Shown here piece by piece: positions 11,764 to 20,842 of a stretch of 64,000 bases of DNA. The notes below the pieces were generated by a model. The model worked only from the letters and a program-made list of their open reading frames with translations. It searched no databases and was not told the DNA's origin. Position numbers and translations under genes: made by a program. Every line of letters begins with the position of its first letter. The stretch's first letter is position 1. The DNA lies in NCBI RefSeq assembly GCF_043290135.1, contig NC_134702.1, positions 192,976,491 through 193,040,490 on the forward strand, given 5' to 3'. Source of the DNA: Rhipicephalus microplus. Taxonomy: Eukaryota > Arthropoda > Arachnida > Ixodida > Ixodidae.

Positions 11764-12476
11764 AACCAGTCTCTATCCTTGTTGAGGAGGCTGCGTAAAG
11801 GAGCAGACATTAAAGCTGCATCAGGTAAAAACCTTGCGAGATGGTTCATCATACCTAACAAGGATCGAACCTCAGCAACGTTTTGGGGTCTGGGCAATTG
11901 CTTGATTGTTCTAACTTTCTCGGGGTCTGGACGCAGGCCGTTGGCGTCGAAGATCATCCCCAAGAATGCGACCTGCTTAACTGAGAAACTACACTTTTCT
12001 CTGCTGAGAGGTACGCCTGCTTGTTGAAGTCGTTCGAGGACGTTACAAAGCCGCTTGTCGTGTTCCACTTGGTTCTTGCCGTACACCAGAATGTCATTCA
12101 TGTAGTTCAGTACGCCGTCTAGGCCTTCTAGGACTTGCGAGAACTTTCTTTGAAAAATTTCTGGTGCGGATGTAATCCCGAACGGCAACCTGCGGTAGCA
12201 GTACCGCCCGTACGGCGTAATAAACGTCGTGGGCTTTTGACATTCCTCGGAAAGCCTAATCTGGGAGAAACCAGAATGCGCATCTAGTTTAGAGAAGACT
12301 TTGGCGTCCTGGAAGCTTCCCATAACTTTCTCAATTGTTGGCAGTTGATGACACTCTCGTCTGACGAACTGGTTCAATTGAGTTACGTCAACGCAGATCC
12401 TTACTGCTCCAGACGGCTTCATTACAGGAACGAAAGGTGCGCACCATTCTGTCGGTTCTTCGACCTTCTGTATCAT
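11643..12476 (-). pseudogene. gypsy-1 reverse transcriptase
   Basis: The gypsy RT series is clear: EEPTEWCAPFVPVMKPSG, VRICVDVTQLNQFVRRE, VFSKLDAHSGFSQI (palm motif A with catalytic Asp), FGITSAPEIFQR and FLGMIFDANGLRPDPEK. The catalytic box reads YMNDILVYG where the family has Y/F-x-D-D. The first Asp of the pair is Asn, which should abolish polymerase activity. The domain is otherwise about the usual length. It follows protease and precedes RNase H, in normal pol order. Confidence 0.9.
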
Positions 12477-12512
12477 TCCTTCTCTTTCTAGCCTGTCCAG
12501 TTCTTTTTTGGC

Positions 12513-12953
12513 TTATTCTTTCATGGGAATAGGAACCCGTCGCAGTGTGGACAGACTGTACGGGATTGCATGTGGCACAAGGCGTATGGTGTGTTCTCCC
12601 GATATGGTACCCGTGCCTTGGAATATCTTTAGATACTTGCTTCCGATATTGTCAGCAGTGTCTAATTCATCTAGGAAGCGAACAATTCCCACAGAGTTTA
12701 TGGCTGGTAGTCCCAACAAGGGCATGCGCAAGTTCTGCAAGATGTAAATGGTTAGTTGTGAACAGCTGTCTTTCCAAGATATCTTAGCGTCAAACTTTCC
12801 GATCGTACGGATGCTAGTATTGCTAGGTCCTTTAAGATCGGCTGCGTTTTCCAGAGAAGGCGGAAGAAAAGGATAATTTTCACCGAAGACTGTCACTTCG
12901 ACTCCCGTATCTACTTTCATGCGGAGCGTCTGGTGGTTTATCTTTACCTTCAC
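12513..12953 (-). pseudogene. gypsy-1 aspartic protease
   Basis: MKVDTGVEVTVFGE is the active-site loop. The family motif is D-T/S-G-A, and here Ala is replaced by Val. The distal MPLLGLPAINSVGI corresponds to the conserved LLGxDW-like hydrophobic segment near the C-terminus. A stop separates this frame from the RT start at 12476. It sits between Gag and RT, as expected. Confidence 0.8.
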
Positions 12954-13043
12954 GAAATGCTCAGATTGTGTGTTCGCGCACTGCTCGACCGTGCCTATAA
13001 ACTTGCCATCAGCTTCGGCGATGCTATCGAGATTTGTGTCTCT

Positions 13044-14060
13044 TTACTTCTTTTTTCGGCATGCCTTTTCGAAGTGGCCCAACTTCCGGCAAAATCTGCA
13101 CGTATCTTTTTGCGCTGGACACTTGTTTCGTGGGTGAAATAGTCCGGCACAATAACTGCAGTTATTTTGATGATAAGCGGGCTTCTGACAGCGAGTAAAC
13201 GTACTCTTTGCAGCGGCTTTCTTGGGCTTTACTGCGGCGACGCAAGCTTCCGGGACTGTGCCCTCATGCTCTTTTAGTTCTGCTTGTTGTTGCTTTACGG
13301 TTTCACTCGTACGCGCTCTTGCCAAAGCAGTGGCCATCGTTATCTTGGGGTCCATCTGCAGTTCTTCCGAAAGAACCTGGTCCCGTAGTCCTACTACGCA
13401 GCGGTCTCTTATTAGGCGTTCCTTCATACTTGCGAACTCGCATCTGTCGGCTAACTTGCTAAGCTCGGTTGCGAACTGCGTCTACTGTTTCTCCCAGTTG
13501 TTGGCGGCGTAGATTAAAGCGAGCACTTTCGTAGACTATGTTCTTGGTGTGGGCAAAGTAGTCGTTAAATTTAGACTTTACGAGCTTGAAGTCCTTCATT
13601 TCTTCGTCTTTTAGATTTGATTGATTTGATTGATATGTGGGGTTTAACGTCCCGAAACCACCATATGATTATGAGAGACGTCGTAGTGAAGGGCTCCGGA
13701 AATTTTGACCACCTGGGGTTCTTTAACGTGCACCCAAATCTGAGTACACGGGCCTACAACATTTCCGCCTCCATCGAAAATGCAGCCGCCGCAGCCGGGA
13801 TTTGAACCCGCGACCTGCGGGACAGCAGCCGAGTACCTTAGCCACTAGACCACCGCGGCGGGGCATGTCTTTTAGGTTTAGAGACCGAAGAATCTCCCTC
13901 GACTTTCTGCCCATAGTATAGAGAAGAGTCCTTACTTGAACTTCGTCTTTTTTCTCATGTAGCCCAGACGCGAATCTGTAGTCGTCAAATTCGTCCATCC
14001 AGGCGGGCCAGTTCGCTGCGTTCTGGAAGCCGAAGGGCCTAGGAGGCTTGATTCTCGCCA
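13044..14060 (-). pseudogene. gypsy-1 gag, split by a SINE
   Basis: Gag begins at the ATG at about 14058-14060 (MARIKPPRPFGFQNAANW), about 100 bp inside the 5' LTR and typical of Mag-type Gag. The capsid part runs to about 13880, where a SINE (13619-13866) interrupts it. It resumes as LVKSKFNDYF-type text with a frameshift near 13.43 kb. It ends in two zinc knuckles (CSYCAGLFHPRNKCPAQ and CRFCRKLGHFEKAC) and a lysine-rich tail at 13044. Both CCHC boxes keep their metal ligands. The SINE and frameshift make it a pseudogene. Confidence 0.85.
13619..13866 (-). mobile_element. tRNA-derived SINE (Ruka-like) inside gypsy-1 gag
   Basis: The head is at the right end: on the minus strand GCCCCGCCGCGGTGGTCTAG, then an A-box-like TGGCTAAGG and a B-box-like GGGTTCAAATCC. 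It ends in the TCAATCAAATCAATC tail. The flanking direct repeat GTCTTTTAGATTT / GTCTTTTAGGTTT (13606-13618 and 13867-13879, one mismatch) is its target duplication. The insertion lies in the capsid-coding region. Confidence 0.93.
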
Positions 14061-14160
14061 TTCTGAAGCGTTGTCGCCGATACGGCTTGTTCTCGTTGAC
14101 GCAACTGCCAGTCACTCGCTTGTTGACGGAGCGTTGAAGCGCTAGTTGGCTACATCGGAA

Positions 14161-14175
14161 CCACTTCTGACACCA
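14161..14175 (-). promoter_or_regulatory. gypsy-1 primer-binding site
   Basis: TGGTGTCAGAAGTGG on the minus strand lies immediately after the CA end of the 5' LTR. It is the tRNA-complementary site for first-strand synthesis and resembles that of Mag-lineage elements. Confidence 0.8.
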
Positions 14176-14946
14176 TGTCAAGCTCGTCAGAGTGACCGAC
14201 AGACGCTCGTTACCTCGTGACCAAGAAAAAAAATGCCCGCAGCTTCCCTCGGGGGAACACTGAGGAGGATGCGGAGCATATAATTGGTTAACGGGGTGTT
14301 AAAGTGCGACTTACTTGGGTCGATGGCTAAATTGGTTAACGTGGTTGTGAAATGGGGTGTTAAATTGCGACTTACTTGGGTCGATGGCTAAATTGGTTAA
14401 CGTGGTTGTAGGAGGGGGTGTTAAATGAGTGAACACGTACACACGTATGCGAAAGGGCGGCGCTGGTTGAAGGGACGTCGATCATTGTGTTTGTGGATTC
14501 GTTGGAATTCATTTCACCGCGACCTTGGACGTCGACGCGCCGTACAAACCAACCGACGAGCGGCAACTGAGCGAGCGAGCACCGACCTTGAGTATATATA
14601 CAGCGCGACGGCGCATGCGCTGTCAGCTGTCGAATGTTCTCGAAGGAGAAGCGCGCGCGGCACAGATGGTGGGCGACGGCGCGATGGCGCATGCGCGCGC
14701 GTCAGCTGTCGAATGTTCGAGAAGCAGTGCGGACGGCGCGGACGGCGCGGACGGCGCACTACAAGGCGCGAGTATAAGATGCTTCCGCATCTAAAAAGCC
14801 CTCTTTAATGTTTCGTCGTGAAATATGTACAGTCAAAATGATCACATGACTCCCGTTATAACCGGATAAAGGAAACCAAGATAACGCGTGTCTTGGCGCT
14901 TGTCTCTGGAGCAGGCGGCCACGGAATGCAGCAGGATGACGTCACA
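14176..14946 (-). repeat. gypsy-1 5' LTR, interrupted
   Basis: Removing the 559-bp insertion at 14234-14792 and its extra A residues leaves about 206 bp, which aligns end to end with 9649-9854. Confidence 0.9.
14234..14792. mobile_element. Unclassified A-tract-inserted repeat, copy 1 (559 bp)
   Basis: It starts TGCCCGCAGCTTCCCTCGGG and ends AGATGCTTCCGCATCT, a hairpin at the exact 3' end. GATGCGGAGCAT near the 5' end (14268-14279) is the inverse of this 3' motif. A tract of 8 A precedes it and 5 A follow it, while the empty site in the other LTR has 7 A. Internally, a ~61-bp unit (ACTTACTTGGGTCGATGG...) occurs about twice, and the GC-rich right half has GTCAGCTGTCGAATGTTC repeats. No ORF of known family is present. 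Orientation is arbitrary. Confidence 0.85.
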
Positions 14947-14951
14947 TCTTC

Positions 14952-15103
14952 CTCTGCCCCTCAAGTCTCGTGCCGGTCCCGTGGCACGAGATCGTGGCGC
15001 GTGCAGGACAGCGTTCCATGGCGCGGCTTTCTTGCTACTTGGTTGGCGGCTTTTACGAACGCGAATCGTGGCACGCGTCTTCTGCGATGGTCGAGCTGTG
15101 GCA
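14952..15103 (-). repeat. gypsy-2 3' LTR, second part
   Basis: It continues the LTR after gypsy-1 and aligns with 20278-20429, ending at TGTGGCA. Confidence 0.92.
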
Positions 15104-15116
15104 TTAGTCCGCCTCC
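15104..15116 (-). promoter_or_regulatory. gypsy-2 polypurine tract
   Basis: On the minus strand AGGAGGCGGACTAA lies directly before the 3' LTR. It is purine-rich with interruptions, so the call is moderate. Confidence 0.5.
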
Positions 15117-15209
15117 TAGCACGCATCGCTCCGATGCGTAGAGCCGGCTGACAGTTTTTAAACAATAGAACTTGTCCTTGTGTTAGACGACGTGAGTCAG
15201 TTCACTTGT

Positions 15210-16544
15210 TCAGTTCCTGTCGTAGTACGGTTTCATCCATACTACTTGTACAACTTCCGGGAGCTTCCTGCGTCGTGTTGTCCATACTAGACCTTCAGGG
15301 ATCACTTCGTAGGTTATTGAGCCTAGCTGACGAAGAACCCTGTAAGGGCCAAAATAGCGCCACATAAGCTTTTCTGATAGGCCATGTGCACGTACTGGCG
15401 TCCAGACCCACACTTGGTCTCCAGGGGAGTACTGAACGTCCCTTCGCCTTAGATTGTAACGGTGGGTATTGACGTCCTGCTGTTGAATGATGCGGTTCCG
15501 TGCTAGTTCTCACGCCTCTTCTGCCCTTTCCTTATATTCGCTTATGTCAGGGTCCTCTTCATTCGTGCTGTTGACAGGCAGCATCGCGACTAGTGTCGTT
15601 ATTACTGTCCGACCAAAAACAAGTTGAAATGGCGTGAAGTGGGTTGTTTCTTGTACTGTGGTATTGTATGCAAATGTAGCATACGGTAATATGGTGTCCC
15701 GAATTCGATGCTCGACGTCCACATACATCATGATCATGTCAGCAAGCGTCCTGTTCAGCTGACCCGTTAGTTTGCGGATGGCATGCGGTAGTTCTTTTGT
15801 GGTCGGTGTGCGTTAGTTTCATGACAGACTGTACTGACAAAGGAACGCAGTTCCTTTGTCAGTTATATGGACGTTAGGTGCGCCATGTCGCAGCACTATC
15901 TGCGTCAGAAAAAACTGAGCCTCTTCATGGGCCGCTCCTTTTGTGAGAGATGATGTCTCGGCATACCGGGTCATGTAGTCGGTTGCTACAACTATCCAGC
16001 GCGTCCCAAACTATGACATAGTAAATGATCCTAGCAAATCCATTCCGACCTGCTCAAACGGAACTTTTGGTCGCTCTATCGGTTTCAAAAGACCTGGTGG
16101 TTTTAGGGGTGGTACTTTGCGTCTTTGGCATTCTCGACATTAACGTACGTAATGCAGTACTGAATCCATCAATTTTGGCAAGTAATATCTCTGGCGGATT
16201 CTTGCCAAAGTCCTGCTAATGCCCAAGTGACCTGCCGATGGGTCATCATGACACGCTTCTAAAATTTCCGCTCGCAGTGATGATGGTATCAGCAGAAGGA
16301 ACGTTTCACCGGTGTGTTGAAAGTTTCTCTTGTAGAGAGCGTTGTTGCGGAGGACGTAGGAACGTAGCCCACAGACGAAAACTCGCGGTACTTCGACTTG
16401 CTGCCCCTCTAAGTATTGAATGAGCAGAAGTAATTCTGGGACCATTCGCTGATCATGAGCCATCTCGGACACATTCACAGCTCCAAGAAATGCGGAGTCA
16501 TTTTCATGCTCAGGAGACGAGGTCTGGACTGCTGCTCGTGACAA
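15210..16544 (-). pseudogene. gypsy-2 integrase
   Basis: The zinc-binding region is at the right end (LEACHDDPSAGHLGISRTLA, RIRQRYYLPKL). The catalytic core (about 15.74-16.14 kb) is broken into frames and includes a DKGTAF block distorted by a fold-back at 15833-15863. It is followed by FAYNTTVQETTHFTPFQLVFGR. The C-terminal module retains LMWRYFGPYRVLRQL, the GPY/F motif, and ends near 15210 beside the polypurine tract. Frameshifts and stops in the core make it inactive. Confidence 0.85.
15833..15863. repeat. Inverted repeat, 14-bp arms, 3-nt loop
   Basis: ACTGACAAAGGAAC, then GCA, then the exact reverse complement of the first arm. It lies in the integrase core at the position of the D-x-G-T-A-F block. 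One arm looks like a copied insertion replacing original sequence. Confidence 0.95.
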
Positions 16545-16582
16545 GCAATCCGCGTCATTGTGCTTGTGGCCAGACTTCTAGA

Positions 16583-17000
16583 CTACGCTGATGTCATATT
16601 CTTGTAGACGCAGGCTCCATCTAGCAAGTCTTCCGGAAGGATCCTTGAGGTTCGCAAGCCAGCACAATGAATGATGGTCACTGATGGCTCAGAATGGTCT
16701 ACTATATAAATATGGACGGAACTTACTGATGGCCTATATAACTGCGAGACATTAATTTTCCGTAGCTGAATAATTATACCAAGCTTTCGACAGAGTGCGA
16801 CTTGCATAAGCAATAACTTTTTCTTCCCTGTTCTGCAATTGAACAAAAGTAGCACTGAGGCCAACATTTCTGGCGTCCGTATGAATGTCTGTTTTGGCAT
16901 CATCGTCAAAATGAGCGAGTTTGGGAGGTGACTGCAAACGCCGTCGTAACTCAGAGAAGGCGTCTTCTTGCTCTTGGTTCCAGATGAATGCCACACCTTC
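16583..17000 (-). pseudogene. gypsy-2 RNase H
   Basis: FIWNQEQEDAFSELRRRLQSPPKLAHFD is the RT-RNase H connector. TDIHTDARNVGLSATFVQLQ is the first strand with catalytic Asp, and EEKVIAYASRTLSKAWYNYSATE carries the catalytic Glu area. Below 16750 the frame is broken, and the segment downstream to integrase is scrambled. Confidence 0.8.
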
Positions 17001-17055
17001 CTTCGTAAGCCGTGTCAGTGGTTCCGCAATTTTTGAGAAGTTTTCAACGAAGCGC

Positions 17056-18269
17056 CTATAGTAGGCACAAAGCCCCAGGAAACGTCTCTTGGCCTTGGAA
17101 AATTTTCAACCGCAGTGAACTTATCCGGATCTGCGCGGACGCCGTGAGAACTGACAATGTGCCAGAGGAACCGAAGCTCCCGGAAACCAAGAGGTACTTT
17201 TCTGGTTTGATCGTAAGTGCAGTCATACGAATAGCGTCCAGTACCGTTCTCAATCTCTGTACGTGCTGCTCGAACGTAGTGGAAAAAATTACTACGTCAT
17301 CAAGATAGACAAGATATGACTGCCATTTGAGGCCTAAGAGCACAGTGTCCATCATCCTCTGGAAGGTAGCGGGAGCAGAACACAAACCAATTGGGAATAC
17401 TTTGAACTCGTAGAGTCCGTCGTGTGTCACAAACGCCGTCTTTTCACGTTCTCGTTCATCGACTTCTTTTTGCCATTACCCGCTCTTTAGATCCAACGAT
17501 GAAAAAAATGAGCATTGCGCAGATTATCCAACGTATCGTCGACTCGTGGGAGTAGGTACATGTCTCGCTTCGTGTTGAGGTTGAGTTTTCTGTAACCAAC
17601 CCAGGACCGCATGGTGTTGTCCTTCTTCTTCACCAGTACTACCGGCGATGCCCATGGGCTTTTGGAGGGCTGTATGACATCGTCGTCGAGCATCTCCTGT
17701 ACTTGCTTCTTTGTCGCTTCCCTTTCTTTCAGAGCTACTTGGTATGGATGCTGACAAACTGGTCTAACATGCCCTTCGATTACAATGCGGTGCTTTGCTA
17801 CAGGCGCACGTCCGACTTTCGATGAAGAGGAAAAACACTCTGCGAATTCCTTGATCAACTCCACAATCTGGTCTTTGTGCAGAGGTGAAAGCTCTCGGTC
17901 AATATCTATTTTCTCGAGGACACTGTCCACTGTTGAGGGCGTTGTGGGTACTTCTTCTATGGTGCAAACATCTGAGACTTGTACGTAGTCATGAAGTGAT
18001 GCTATGGCTGCTCCCTCCGCCACATGCTCTACCTTGTTGGTAAAGTTAGTCAATAGCACATCAGTATATCCGTTCCGCATGTTCACTAGACCTCTCGCCA
18101 TGCGTATCCCCTTTGTGAGTAGCAGTTCGATATTTCCATCTGCTAGTCCGGCATATTCACGAAAAACGTCGCTTTTCACAGAAACTCTCACGCTGCTACC
18201 TGGCGGCACTGTCACACCTTCATCCACAATACGAAGAGACGAAACAATTGGTTGCTCCGCATGACACAC
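17056..18269 (-). pseudogene. gypsy-2 reverse transcriptase
   Basis: The right part (17487-18269) covers the region before RT and its fingers: SPLHKDQIVELIKEFAECFS, IQPSKSPWASPVVLVKKKDN and RSWVGYRKLNLNTKRDMYLLPRVDDTLD. In the family the Y-R-x-L-N block is preceded by F/R-x-C/F-V-D-Y, and here the Asp is replaced by Gly. The left part (17056-17430) holds FPIGLCSAPATFQRMMD and the intact catalytic box YLDDVVIFS. The frame breaks at about 17.43-17.49 kb, removing most of motif A. Confidence 0.88.
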
Positions 18270-18443
18270 GGCAACAGCGTCCTCTTTAGGGAGAGAAAGT
18301 CGATGATGGCACTGTTTGCTTGCAGGAAGTCCATGCCCAGAAATGCCTCATGGGAACATTCGGGGAGAACAATAAAACTGCACACGTGCACATGGCCTCT
18401 TATTCCCACTCTCGCTGTGCACAATCCTAAGGGGCTGACTAAA

Positions 18444-18483
18444 CCGCAGATACGCACCACCCTCCGGCGGTGCGTATCTGCGG
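18444..18483. repeat. Inverted repeat, 15-bp arms, 10-nt loop
   Basis: CCGCAGATACGCACC and its exact reverse complement at 18469-18483. It sits between protease and RT of gypsy-2 and appears to add extra sequence relative to the coding frame. Confidence 0.93.
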
Positions 18484-18492
18484 TCCGGTCCA

Positions 18493-18804
18493 CTAAGTGA
18501 GCACTTTCTTCAGCTTCTTTGCGAGCATGCTACTTATTACTGAGTAATCTGCACCTGTGTCCATTAACGCTATGGTTTCGATGTCGTCGATTCTGACTTG
18601 TAGCTTGGATGTCACGTCGCCACTACTGCGCTTGTCCGTCATTGTGTCAGTGTCGTCGTCTGATTTGGTTAGCGATAAAGGGTTTTCGGTTTTCCGAAAA
18701 TCAGCGGCCCTGCCTCCACAGGTCACTGGTTCTAGTTCTCCCGTCGCAGGCTTGGTGAACGACGCCTCGGCAAAGTAGATGATGGGTGTGGACTCGGAGA
18801 CCAA
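18493..18804 (-). pseudogene. gypsy-2 aspartic protease
   Basis: The active site ALMDTGADYSVISSMLAKKL is intact, matching the D-T-G-A-D loop of gypsy proteases. The distal flap/hydrophobic part continues in another frame through about 18.30 kb (VLPECSHEAFLGMDFLQAN). The region upstream (18.8-19.25 kb) is the Gag-protease spacer with a degenerate knuckle-like GHATNVG..C stretch. Confidence 0.85.
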
Positions 18805-19253
18805 TTGCGCATTTGTGCAATCGACCGCGATTCATGTCGCTGAGTGTTTGGATAGGCATAGCGCGAAGATAAATATTCTTTGATTTCGTAAGGGTGCTCA
18901 CCGTTACGAGGGCAGAGTGCATGCAATGGGAAGCCACGTAGCCCGACCCGACGTTAGTGGCATGTCCGATATAGATGACCTGCCTCCCCACAGTGGTAGC
19001 AGAGGGGCCGCCGGTCTGCCGTGCGCCATACATCACTTTTGCGGGGTATCGCTTCTGGCATTGGCGGTGGCGTACTGCGAGGAAAGGTCCGTGGCATAAC
19101 GGGAGCTTATGCGAAGCTCGGGCGTCTCATGTATTGGCGTACTACTTGCGCGTACGACAGCTGTGGCTGAGGTTTCGGTTGCGTGTAGTGTGGCACCTGA
19201 GGCTGCGGTTGAATAATTGCTTGCCATACTTCTTCTCGTACAACTTCCGCAAT

Positions 19254-20122
19254 TTAGGGCATCGCTAGAGGACTTTGGGGGAGTTGCAGTTTCTGGAGCT
19301 CCTCCTTAACAATAGCCCTCATCATTTCCCGAAGGACGTCAACGTTGGTGGGGAGGTTTGCTGACTCCGCCCTGACTGAAAAGACGCTGAAGTCTCTGTT
19401 GTACAGTCGCACACGTTGTTGTAGTGTCCTTTCCATGGTCGATGCCTCGGACTGGAACTCCACCACAGTTCGCGGTGGATTACGCACCAGGCCTGCAAAA
19501 AGTTCTTCTTTTACTCCGTGCATTAGGTGCCGCAACTTCTTCTCCTCGGCCATGTTTTGGTCGGCTCGGCGGAAGAGCCGCGACATGTCTTCTATGTACA
19601 TGGCCACGCTCTCGTTATTCTGTTGGTTCCTCGCGTGAAGAGCAGCCTCCGTCTTCTCTTTGTGGTCCATGTTCGGATAGGTGCGATTAGCTCTCGTCAG
19701 AAGTCGTCCCACGGCAGCAAGGACGCTTCGTGGTTCTCAAACCACGTGCGTGCCGAATCTTGCAGGGCGATGTAAACGTAACGAAGTTTTCGGGCTTCGT
19801 CCCAACCCTTCAAACGTGCAACGCGCTCGAAGCCTTCAAGCCAGTCCTTGGCATCTTCAAAGGTTTCACCGTAGAAGACCTCTGGTGTACGTGAAGAATC
19901 CACGATGAGGTGAGATGGAGATGGCATCAACTGGGTGGCTATCGCAGTGATGCTTGTGCTTGAGGTCTCGACAGGTCTTGGTGGGTCAATTTGGAGGCCG
20001 AACTCAGGCTGCTCACCACGTAGTCGGCGACTCGTGCGTTGGTGCACAGGTGTCAATTCTGCTGGCTCCAATCTTCTGGGATCTGGGCTTCTCTTTCTTG
20101 CCTGTGGGTAGCTTGTAATCAT
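19254..20122 (-). pseudogene. gypsy-2 gag
   Basis: The likely start is the ATG at 20120-20122, 20 bp inside the 5' LTR. Text such as FYGETFEDAKDWLEGFERVARLKGW and ARTWFENHEASLLPWDDF is the capsid N-terminal domain of arthropod gypsy Gag. After a frameshift at about 19.70 kb it continues with ESVAMYIEDMSRLFRRADQNM, EEKKLRHLMHGVKEELFAGL and NPPRTVVEFQSEASTME. This is the standard C-terminal capsid segment. It is non-functional because of the frameshift. Confidence 0.85.
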
Positions 20123-20142
20123 ACCCAGCACCTCCACCAGAT

Positions 20143-20429
20143 TGTTACGAATAATAATAGCACCTGCCACTATAAAGAATCTTTATTTCGGGCGAACTTG
20201 TGCCCGTAAACTCAAAACTAAAGATAGTCAGCCAAAAATGTCTCTTGCTCACTGTCTACAACTTCGTCGGTCTCTTCCTCTGCCCCTCAAGTCTCGTGCC
20301 GGCGCCGTGCCGTAGCATCGTGGCGCGTACAGGACGGCGTTCCATGGCGCGGCTTTTTTGCTACTTGGTTGGCGGCTTTTACGAACGCGAATTGTGGCAC
20401 GCGTCTTCTGCGATGGTCGAGATGTGGCA
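20143..20429 (-). repeat. gypsy-2 5' LTR (287 bp)
   Basis: This is the uninterrupted LTR. Its sequence GGTCTCTTCCTCTGCCCC is the empty site for gypsy-1. Confidence 0.93.
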
Positions 20430-20434
20430 ATATA

Positions 20435-20842
20435 CACTAGAGGAAACTATGGCGCTGGTGTCTATGGGAGCTGCAACGCATGGCTCTTCAGCTAGCATGG
20501 GAATGATAAGTAGTACACACATTTGTATAATTTTTGTACTTCTGGCCTGCTTTTGGCTCCGTGTGTGTTCGTGTGGCTTGGAGCTGTTTTTTCACGAAAA
20601 CAGAAATTAGCAAATGTTCACTGCTTGCGCTTCGCAACCTTGTTTTTTTAGGCTTACAATTTTGATTTAAGTCACTAAGTTCAAAAGGGTTCGTTTATTT
20701 TTTCGAAACAAAGCCGTAACCAGCAATAAACGAAGCCACAAGTACGGGTCGCCGTCCGCAAGTACGAAGACTAGGCAAGTGTGTGTACTACCCATCCTTC
20801 CCATGGTCGCTGAACGATCGCAGAAACAGAGTGCCCTCTAGT
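20435..20842. mobile_element. Small TIR element (MITE-like) in the LINE
   Basis: The left end reads CACTAGAGGAAACTATGG and the right end, reversed, ACTAGAGGGCACTCTG. Imperfect inverted similarity continues about 100 bp inward from both ends (for example AGTAGTACACACA at 20508-20520 and its inverse near 20785). TA dinucleotides flank both ends. It has no ORF of known type. It splits LINE ORF1, and gypsy-2 later inserted at its left edge. Confidence 0.65.

Larger units (their letters stand above)
9649..14946 (-). mobile_element. Ty3/gypsy element, Mag-like, 206-bp LTRs (gypsy-1)
   Basis: The LTRs (9649-9854 and 14176-14946, the latter interrupted) begin TGTCAAGC and end GACGTCACA. A 5-bp duplication TCTTC flanks the element (9644-9648, 14947-14951). 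The primer site after the 5' LTR (TGGTGTCAGAAGTGG on the minus strand) and the Gag opening resemble the Mag lineage. The two LTRs differ at roughly a dozen of 206 positions, so the copy is moderately old. Gag is interrupted by a SINE, and key residues of RT and integrase are changed. The element is fully contained in the 3' LTR of gypsy-2. Confidence 0.92.
9514..20429 (-). mobile_element. Ty3/gypsy LTR retrotransposon with 287-bp LTRs (gypsy-2), containing nested gypsy-1
   Basis: LTRs begin TGTTACGAATAA and end TGTGGCA. The right copy is 20143-20429 (287 bp). The left copy is 9514-9648 plus 14952-15103, also 287 bp once the nested element and one copy of its 5-bp duplication are removed. The element is flanked by ATAT at 9510-9513 and 20430-20433. 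Coding order on the minus strand is Gag, protease, RT, RNase H, integrase. Every ORF carries frameshifts or stops, so the copy is dead. It inserted at the edge of a small TIR element within a LINE. Confidence 0.9.

Noticed and set aside
14234..14792. Helitron assignment for the A-tract repeat
   Set aside because: A 3' hairpin and CTAA are present, but there is no 5' TC start and the target is an A-run rather than A^T.
14425..14808. Arg/Ala-rich frames in the GC-rich repeat (also 31582-32286)
   Set aside because: Both strands are open because the repeat is GC-rich and palindromic. The frames are not conserved between the two copies.
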